NCBI GenBank assembly: GCA_020744225.1
Contig: JAGMWG010000006.1
Span: 744,001-808,000, forward strand
Source: Paraphoma chrysanthemicola
Lineage: Eukaryota; Ascomycota; Dothideomycetes; Pleosporales; Phaeosphaeriaceae
DNA: 64,000 bases
Direction of reading: 5' to 3'
Shown here: piece after piece, positions 57,901 to 64,000 of the stretch
How the letters are laid out: each line of letters opens with the position of its first letter
Numbering within the stretch: the stretch's first letter is position 1
Position numbers and translations under genes: made by a program
The notes under the pieces: model-generated
What the model was told of the DNA's origin: nothing
Database searches by the model: none
Seen by the model: the letters and a program-made list of their open reading frames with translations, nothing else

Positions 57901-58659
57901 TCAAGAGAAGCTAGGGAGTGGACCCTTGTAGAATTGCTTGGTGCGTCCTTCGTAGTCGAAGTCCAAACCCATACAGCCTGCTTGCACAAGCTTCTTGTTG
58001 AAATTGCGGTCTGTGTACTCGATGGCCATGTCGATACCTGCATTCAATCAGTCTTCGTCGAAATGCGCATGAATGGTACATGTCCATGACTTACCACAAC
58101 CAGCGCCACCAGCAGTCCAAATTTGCGCACCTTCGAAGTGACCATCTTCGATTACCCACCTCTGGTCCAGCCACTCTGTATCCGGGAACATCTTCTTCGC
58201 TATACCCAGCATGACCCTGTTGGTCGTGGCTTTCTTGCCATTCAGCAGACCACTCTTTGCCAACCATAAACTTCCGGTGCAGGTCGTCAAGATCACTTTC
58301 GTCTGCTTGCTCGCTTCGCGCAGATATGTAAGGCTTTCTTCCTTGACGGCCGATGGATCCGGTCCGCCAATCATAATGATGTCGAGGTCGCGAGGTGCGT
58401 TTTCGTAGGTGTATGTTGGCTTCACGTACATCTCGGGCGTACACCAGGCAAGCTCGGTGGAGGAGGAAATGTACAGGAACTCGATTGGGATAGCGAGGGG
58501 CTTGAGAGGCGCAAGCTCAGGTTGCAACTGTACACAGACGTCGATAATTTTGGGCGTCAAATTGCCAAAGAAATCGAGGCCGGCAAGATCAGTCATTTGC
58601 ACTTCCTCGTAGAAGACGCCGATGCGAAGAGGCTTTTGTGTGCCGTTGCTACTAGACAT
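57901..58659 (-). CDS. DJ-1/PfpI family protein, 233 aa
   Basis: Exons 58659..58095 and 58037..57901; 57-nt GT-AG intron in phase 1, joining GGAGCG to IDMAIEY. The fold is that of the class I glutamine-amidotransferase-like DJ-1/ThiJ/PfpI group: LRIGVFYEEVQMTDLAGLD near the start (acidic residue of the active site), DIIMIGGPDPSAV, and the nucleophile elbow TTCTGSLWLA with Cys127. The C-terminal AGGAGCGIDMAIEY is the usual pattern of the AraC-like or isonitrile-hydratase-like subgroup. Members act as glyoxalases, hydratases or stress proteins; which one applies here is not decided by the sequence. Confidence 0.9.
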
Positions 58660-58954
58660 GATGGCTGATTGTTGATAGGAGTGAATACGTAGAGATAGAA
58701 GTCTGAATCAATGGCTGGCGATACTGTTCCTCCATACGACACTACATCGAGCACTTTATATTTGTGCGATACGCCTTGTCGGTACCATGCCGACAGTCCG
58801 CTCCGGCTTGGGCTCAGACAACTTCACCTGTTGTAGCACTTGGTTCGTAAATATCTCATTTGAGCTCATAGGATCATTGAAACAAAGACGAATGGTTGAC
58901 CGAGAAATGCAGTTGCCTGAAATGTCGGGAGAAAGCGCGCGGACGGATCGGCTG

Positions 58955-60809
58955 TTAAGAATTTTCCGATCCGACACTCTTGCTTTCTTCCCGCTTTCGC
59001 TCCCTCTCCAACTTCCGCAATCTCCAATCTCTCCAAATCTTCCAAACAGCCAAGATCGAAACGGTCAGAAGGAAGCTGACTACGATCAATATCCATAATT
59101 TGGGCGAGACTTTGACATCCCGGCCTGCATTCTCGAAGAATGTCGTGCTTGTTATTGCGCATATAAACGTGCCGGGGAGAAAGACCATAGTTACAACAGC
59201 AATTGTGATCATCGAGGCGGAGTCACGCTGGGTTTCTCTTGCTACTCGTGCTGTTGCTTTGGCAACCTCTGTGTTAGTCGCTGCAATATCGCGACTGGTC
59301 TTCATCTCTTGCTGGTTGACGAGGTGGAAGACCTGGATAGGATGTGAGTTGCTCAAAGAACGGCGTCAAGGTTATTAGAGATACTGACTAGGTTGATCCG
59401 ATTGTCTGTTCTCTCGCGATATACCTGCGTCCATCGATGGCAGATGTCACATTGCGACCTCAGGACATCAATTGTGTCTCTCACGTCCTCTATGAGATCG
59501 ACAGTCCAAATAAAGGTATTGGCTCTCACTTTCTCTTCATATCTCATATATGCGTCTCGCAAGAAGTCCATTTGCAGCTTCAGGTCCATACAATCTTGAC
59601 CCAACGAAAGCCACTGGAGAGACATTTCGTGCAAGTCTCTAGTTGCGGCATCGTACTCCACACGATCGCTGTTGTATGCAACTTCCTTTAAGTCAGAGTT
59701 AGCAAGGGTATTATTCCTTGATATGAGATTCATACAAACTCGCGAAGCTTTTGGCGCCGTTGGCCAATGTCTATTTGCCATCGCTTGAGACTATCGTCGG
59801 CGGCTAACGTGTCAAGGAAGAAAGGACGGTACAAGACGCTGGGGTCTTCCTTGATAAGTTCTTCCAGTCGATCTCGCGCGCCTGCAGGATAGTTAATGCA
59901 GAAGTTAGTGCTCTGGGAACTCGTGGCGATGAAGTGAATGAAGCTGACTGGGCCGTCCCAGCCACTACGGTATTGATAACAAACCTCTACACAAGTACAT
60001 CAATCAGACTGTGTCCCATATCTCGGGATCTAGGCTTACCGAGGGCTTCCAGGTTGCCGTCCGCGCGGCATCTCATGAAGCGTTGATTACCCATCTTGGC
60101 CCAGTAGCCGTCTTCGGTCCACAGGTTACACAATAGCAAGCCAGACAAGCCGAAAGCTCGCAGGGTATTGATCGTGTCGGGAGAAATACTAAAGTTCCCG
60201 GGAAGCCAGCCAGAGCTGGCTACCAATGTGTCGACAAAGCTGGGTTCGCAAGTAAGCCACACCTACAACGTGTTCCTGGAGATTATCACGAGTAACCCTT
60301 GGCAAGACCAATGATGTCTAGCTGTCACTCCATGGACGAGAGATCGTTTTGACGTACCACACTCTGATCGCGCGATCTTTCGTCTTATCTTTGGCAGGCT
60401 ACTCCATCAGCATTGAGCCAACACATCTCGAAAGTGCCGTGAGACCTACCTGCATACACTTTTCAATGTCCGCATCGGTTGCATTCCGCTTCCATTCTTC
60501 ACCACGATGAGCTCCCAATCTTGCGAGGCAATCTGTACGCTTACCGAGACTAGCACCCTCCCCATACAACACGTCGACACTAGCCCTTGGTCCCGTCGCC
60601 GCAGCACACTGCGCCAGACCCCACCCGATGATGTCCCGATCCTCCAAATCGACACCATGAATACTGATAGTCGCGACTGTAGCATACTTAGAATCATCAA
60701 AGGCAACAGAATTCTTGGGCCAGTTGCGCTGGTCGCCTAGTTCTCTGTTCAGACGATCACGTCTCTTGCGAAGGGCTGGATGCTGGATTGTTCGGAGATT
60801 GGTCGCCAT
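58955..60809 (-). CDS. CorA-like membrane protein, about 502 aa
   Basis: Five exons: 60809..60450, 60262..60040, 59986..59736, 59685..59389 and 59332..58955. All use GT-AG with agreeing phases; the first intron is long (187 nt) and could hide a small exon. Middle part: VWLTCEPSFVDTL, TEDGYWAKMGNQRFM, EVCYQYRSGWDGPVSFIHF, FFLDTLAADDSLKRWQ. The C-terminal part has a long helical stretch followed by two TM segments, MITIAVVTMVFLPGTFICAI and LWILIVVSFLLTVSILAVW, and a basic Lys/Arg/Glu tail. The layout is that of fungal CorA-like Mg2+ transporter relatives in which the GMN motif is absent. The start (MATNLRTIQHPALR) is the first ATG of its exon; an open frame with ATG 60997 lies just upstream and may be an additional exon. 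Confidence 0.75.
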
Positions 60810-61208
60810 AATGAGCTGAGCCACAAGTGATACGAAGAGTCGATGACGATTCGATCTAGCAATTTGGGAGAGAACTCTGTGAAAGCTTCTGGAAGATTGA
60901 TCAGGCTGAAGGCGACTTCACGAGAAATGCGACCACAGGTAGCTGCATGACTGACTTCCACGCCTTTCCTAATGTGGGTAAGCTCAGTCTCTTGCATCCA
61001 GTTCTCGACCACTATAGCCTGCCCTGTTCATGTTCTGTCAACGTAATCACCACTAGACGTGTTGCAATTGGGTGTGTAAAGGAAGTGAAATCACTGGATA
61101 CATTGCGGCACTGCTGAAAAATTGGCGGCCTGACCGGATCTCGCGACCCATACCATCGCACGCTTCATGAGACGAAGTTCTCGAACCGAATCACACCACA
61201 GACATCAA
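60810..61208. other. Intergenic or missing 5' exon of the CorA-like gene
   Basis: A protein-like open frame (MQETELTHIRKGVEVSHAAT and on, from ATG 60997) lies here on the minus strand, out of frame with the first called exon of the CorA-like gene. It could be an additional exon. Confidence 0.35.
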
Positions 61209-62456
61209 CTATAAGGAGTCATGCCCCTGCCATCGCTTCACGACTCTGTCTGGCACTTTATCAATCATCTCCTCCCGCGTCACATACTGAATCCAACTCC
61301 CCGGCATACTGGCTCGATTCTCCTGATCTTTTGCTAGACCACGTTCATCATCTCTCTTCTCCTCCGGTATAAGCCAACTTGAAGAGCTCGACACAGGGCG
61401 ATCGTTTTCGATGTCATCTCCGTCTGAGCTCTGGGACCCTTGGCTATGGTAAAGCTCTTCAATGGCGACAAGGAGGTTCGGCTTGGCTGCCGCGATCGCT
61501 TGCTCATAGTATGTCTTGAAAGAAGGCGTTTGATCTGTGATTGCGCGATCTACCGACCCATTGACCGCCTCTTCAACCCTGTTGGCCGTCTGCTCAATGA
61601 CCAAGTCGATCTTTCTCGTAGGTGGTTCAGACGGAGTTGCCGGACGTGCTTGCAATTCCATATGTGGCTTGGCTCTGGTGGTGGTATTGACGTTGATTGC
61701 AAGGTATGAATCTTGCTGCGCATTCAGTACTGAACCAGATGGGACTACCTGTCCCATTGGTTCGTCTGTTGCTGGCCGATTGAGCTCGAAGCTGAACGGC
61801 TCCCTCGCAGCACCGTCCCGGTTCCTCGCATTTCCGGCTCTGAACACTTTGCGTCTGATCAATGGGAAGATATTGCCTGGTCCTAACAAGTGCAAGTTAG
61901 CTTCAATACCGGTAGAGGGAAAGACTGCAATGAGAATCATGCGTACCTGCTCGGCCGTTGCCAGGACGTGGTTGCTGATCTTGCTGTGTTGTGGCTGGGT
62001 CCTCGCCGGCTTGAGCTTCGCCTCCCTCCACGTCTTGCTTCGCGCAGCAGATACAAGATCAGATAATGTCGCGAATTTTCTGGTAGTATGATCGGGCTCT
62101 TGTGCTGACGAATTTCCGGGTCCTTTGACAGCCCTCCATGCAAGATGTTGACACTCTCCGGCACTAATGGAGCCATTGCTTGCTCGTCTTCCAAAAGTCC
62201 TCCATGAATCTTTCGAGCTCTGCATTGTAATATGCACGGTTTGGCGAGGCCTGGTAGTAGGCGGAGCAGTAGCCGACGACAAGGGCGAAGAGGAAAATGC
62301 CGCCAAACAAACACCTGAAATTGCCGCATTGTCAGTACACAAGTAGACGTTAGTTGCATCGTCACGGGCCACGTACCACCAACCCAGTGATCCCGGGAAA
62401 CCTTTGCGCTCAACTTCGGACTCAAAATAAGTGGTGCTGTCTGCAATGGCTGGCAT
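61209..62456 (-). CDS. Single-pass membrane protein with a long hydrophilic tail, about 323 aa, inner splice site uncertain
   Basis: Exon 1 62456..62377 (MPAIADSTTYFESEVERKGF) and exon 2 from 62314 join in phase 2 and give one TM segment (WWCLFGGIFLFALVVGYCSA) followed by YYQASPNRAYYNAELERF. Exon 2 runs into TAG at 62166. The last exon, 61882..61209, fits in phase only to an exon ending at 61947 in the frame reading GGEAQAGEDPATTQQDQQP. Bridging the two needs an intron whose best donor is GC (at 62183) and whose acceptor is at 62034; this gives 323 aa. The tail is Ser/Glu/Arg-rich and ends WIQYVTREEMIDKVPDRVV. Alternatively exon 2 ends a separate 76-aa protein. No known domain. Confidence 0.5.
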   Translation of the reverse strand: MPAIADSTTYFESEVERKGFPGSLGWWYVARDDATNVYLCTDNAAISGVCLAAFSSSPLSSATAPPTTRPRQTVHITMQSSKDSWRTFGRRASNGSISAGECQHLAWRAVKGPGNSSAQEPDHTTRKFATLSDLVSAARSKTWREAKLKPARTQPQHSKISNHVLATAEQVRMILIAVFPSTGIEANLHLLGPGNIFPLIRRKVFRAGNARNRDGAAREPFSFELNRPATDEPMGQVVPSGSVLNAQQDSYLAINVNTTTRAKPHMELQARPATPSEPPTRKIDLVIEQTANRVEEAVNGSVDRAITDQTPSFKTYYEQAIAAAKPNLLVAIEELYHSQGSQSSDGDDIENDRPVSSSSSWLIPEEKRDDERGLAKDQENRASMPGSWIQYVTREEMIDKVPDRVVKRWQGHDSL

Positions 62457-62740
62457 TTTAACATCTGCAAAGATCGCTGCTGGTTATGTGAGAGAGCGAG
62501 GTGCGTCGGCAGCTGCTGTCTTGCCCAGCGTTGCGTTCTTGTGGCACCGATAACGAGAGGAAGGCGAAGCATGTAGAATAGCGATGAGATCTGTTGTTTT
62601 GAGGCTAACGATGTGGTAGATAAGCTGTAAGACAACGATGGGTAAAGCTGAGTGGTGATGTTGTGTAATGCAGAAGATGACAGGCAGCGTTGAATAGTTA
62701 GCAGATTATTCGGAAGTTGCCTTACTCGCCTGCAGCTTCT
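62457..62740. promoter_or_regulatory. Promoter of the membrane protein gene, 3' region of the AMP-binding enzyme gene
   Basis: 284 bp between two minus-strand genes. No distinct motif seen. Confidence 0.4.
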
Positions 62741-64000
62741 CTACAGTAGCGAGTACGCCTCCTCAATCTCCTCGTGGTAGTCCTTCTCAACTTCCTTCCT
62801 CATCACCACCTGCTTTAGATTGCGCCTGAACGGCTTCTCTTCCTTTGCTAACAACACCGTTTGCTTTGGTATGCGGATCTCATTGACGTCTTCGGAATTA
62901 GTGCGTGCTATGACTGTTGTGTAAAGGTCTTCGAGCAGCTCCTCTGCGCTCGTCCGACCCAACACGCCTTCCTTTACTTCCACTATGACGTACGGAGTCG
63001 GCCGACCCTCACCACCCACACAAACGCTCTTAACATGTGGATGCTGCTGGATGCGAACCTCGATTTCTTGCGCATGGAATTTTGCTAACCAGTTCAGCTT
63101 CGTCAGATCGTCCTTGCGCGCCGAGAAGATCCACCTCGTGCGCCCGTCTGCATCAGTGATGGGGGCATACAGCTCTTTCGTCTCGATGCGGTCTACGCCT
63201 TTGAAAGCTGGATTCCAGAACGCTGGCTGAAAGATGTTCTCTCCGCCATGTCGGGGTCGCTCAAGAACGAGTTCGTGGAGGTTATCCTGGTCATCCTTCG
63301 CCGTCTCAACGCGTACCATTCTACTGCCATTCTCAGGAACAAAATCATGTGTGTACCATAACTTTTGATCAACAGGTCGAACACTCATCTGATCTCCTGT
63401 TTCTGTCGAGCCTATGAGCGGCGTCACACGCGTATACTGACACAAATCATCACCAATCGAGCGATCCAACGCAGCGCCCAAGAACATGATGGACTTAAGC
63501 GACTTCAGCAATGCGCGTATCTCTAGATCCTCGTACAAAGTGATCACAGTGTGCGGAGGACATTTGATGCAGTCTACTGGGTTCAAATCCAAGATTTTCT
63601 TGAAAGTCTCTGACGACGGGCTAGAAACGTCTGGCGGTAGCATGATACACGGACTGTCCATGAAGATTGGTGAAGCAATCATGGCATGGAGACCTGCGAG
63701 CCACTGCGGCGCGCAACAGTTCAAGGCCGTCCGACCGATCCAGCTTTCGTGTGCGATGCCGCGTGGCCAGTGGCGCTGGCTCAGGATTGCGCCGCTGCCC
63801 ATCGCACTCCAAAAGCCGTTTGTCTGGCGAATAGGCTGGGGCGTACCTGTTGTTCCCGAAGTGTGGATTATGATAATGACATCGTGTGCAGCTTGCTCGA
63901 AGGTCTTGGTGTATGGATATTGCTTTTGTTGCTCGCCACTGAGGATCGAGTCTAGGGATGGCAGTGCGAGAGTTCGTAGTCCTGTGTCATCGCTGACCAA
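62741..64000 (-). CDS. AMP-binding (adenylate-forming) enzyme, 5' end outside the window
   Basis: Member of the acyl-CoA synthetase/NRPS adenylation (ANL) superfamily, which activates a carboxylic acid with ATP. The window holds the C-terminal 419 residues in one open frame; the gene begins beyond 64000. Motifs in order: IIIIHTSGTTGTPQPI (A3, P-loop), GAALDRSIGDDLCQY, TPLIGSTETGDQ (A5), KELYAPITDADGRTRWIFSARKDDLTKLNW (A7/A8 region in degenerate form), and a C-terminal mobile domain ending EKPFRRNLKQVVMRKEVEKD with the conserved Lys region. After this the protein stops at SLL, with no carrier, reductase or thioesterase domain, so on the visible side it is a free-standing enzyme. Fungal relatives are NRPS-like enzymes of secondary-metabolite clusters. 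Substrate unknown. Confidence 0.85.
   Translation of the reverse strand: MVSDDTGLRTLALPSLDSILSGEQQKQYPYTKTFEQAAHDVIIIIHTSGTTGTPQPIRQTNGFWSAMGSGAILSQRHWPRGIAHESWIGRTALNCCAPQWLAGLHAMIASPIFMDSPCIMLPPDVSSPSSETFKKILDLNPVDCIKCPPHTVITLYEDLEIRALLKSLKSIMFLGAALDRSIGDDLCQYTRVTPLIGSTETGDQMSVRPVDQKLWYTHDFVPENGSRMVRVETAKDDQDNLHELVLERPRHGGENIFQPAFWNPAFKGVDRIETKELYAPITDADGRTRWIFSARKDDLTKLNWLAKFHAQEIEVRIQQHPHVKSVCVGGEGRPTPYVIVEVKEGVLGRTSAEELLEDLYTTVIARTNSEDVNEIRIPKQTVLLAKEEKPFRRNLKQVVMRKEVEKDYHEEIEEAYSLL

Noticed and set aside
59987..60262. Separate small genes in the 59-61 kb minus-strand ORFs
   Set aside because: The ORFs join through good GT-AG introns with matching phases into one CorA-like protein.
63540..63600. 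GGTTCAAATCC-like B-box suggesting a tRNA gene
   Set aside because: Lies inside the AMP-binding enzyme gene and has no A-box or cloverleaf around it.
1..64000. CRISPR arrays, bacterial operons, insertion sequences
   Set aside because: No regularly spaced repeats, Shine-Dalgarno-led gene strings or transposase ORFs; the genes are intron-bearing and eukaryotic.

Overview
This window is nuclear DNA of a filamentous ascomycete (Pezizomycotina, perhaps Dothideomycetes). The signs are many short introns (mostly 46-66 nt, usually GT-AG), two HET-domain incompatibility proteins, a Zn2Cys6 regulator, secreted Ser/Thr-rich and small secreted proteins, and housekeeping genes with fungal architecture (UBC6, SAM50, ISA2, POL1, VPS35). 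Class-level placement is inference only. There is no operon structure; genes lie on both strands. All exon borders were read by eye from splice signals and reading-frame continuity. For spliced genes the start and end fields give the whole span, and exon borders are given in the evidence.

Layout. 0-4 kb: 3' part of a berberine-bridge-type FAD oxidase and a small secreted protein, then about 2 kb without a convincing gene. 4-7 kb: SAM50 (minus) and UBC6 (plus), head to head. 7-11.9 kb: gene-poor, with one doubtful ORF and one broken gene. 11.9-13.7 kb: hexose transporter. 15-17 kb: first HET gene. 17.3-25.7 kb: dense housekeeping block with ISA2, kynureninase, DNA polymerase alpha and oligoribonuclease, in two head-to-head pairs. 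26.4-31.7 kb: a surface protein with an in-frame stop, then two tandem paralogous membrane-anchored proteins of a poorly known family, one of them carrying a frameshift. 32.9-34.3 kb: secreted SGNH/GDSL hydrolase. 34.3-38.8 kb: gene-poor, with diverged repeats showing mostly transition differences (RIP-like) and one small membrane protein. 38.8-43.1 kb: HpcH/HpaI aldolase, Zn2Cys6 factor and short-chain dehydrogenase, which look like a small metabolic unit. 43.1-45.2 kb: large multi-pass membrane protein. 45-48 kb: small genes and a Ser-rich secreted protein. 48.6-51.6 kb: VPS35 with seven exons. 52.5-53 kb: a coding-like relic. 53.4-55.5 kb: second HET gene. 55.6-61 kb: secreted Cys-containing protein, DJ-1/PfpI protein and a CorA-like membrane protein. 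61.2-64 kb: a single-pass membrane protein and the 3' part of an AMP-binding enzyme running off the window.

The conserved genes cover mitochondrial outer-membrane assembly (SAM50), Fe-S maturation (ISA2), ER protein degradation (UBC6), endosomal sorting (VPS35), replication (POL1), RNA turnover (REX2) and tryptophan catabolism/NAD supply (kynureninase). They are interleaved with fast-evolving accessory genes. The most unusual material is the 28-36 kb stretch: two tandem paralogs with beta-helix-like repeats, a 13-bp identical upstream motif present three times, a frameshift in one paralog, and decayed repeats nearby. I did not find a clearly new multi-gene system.
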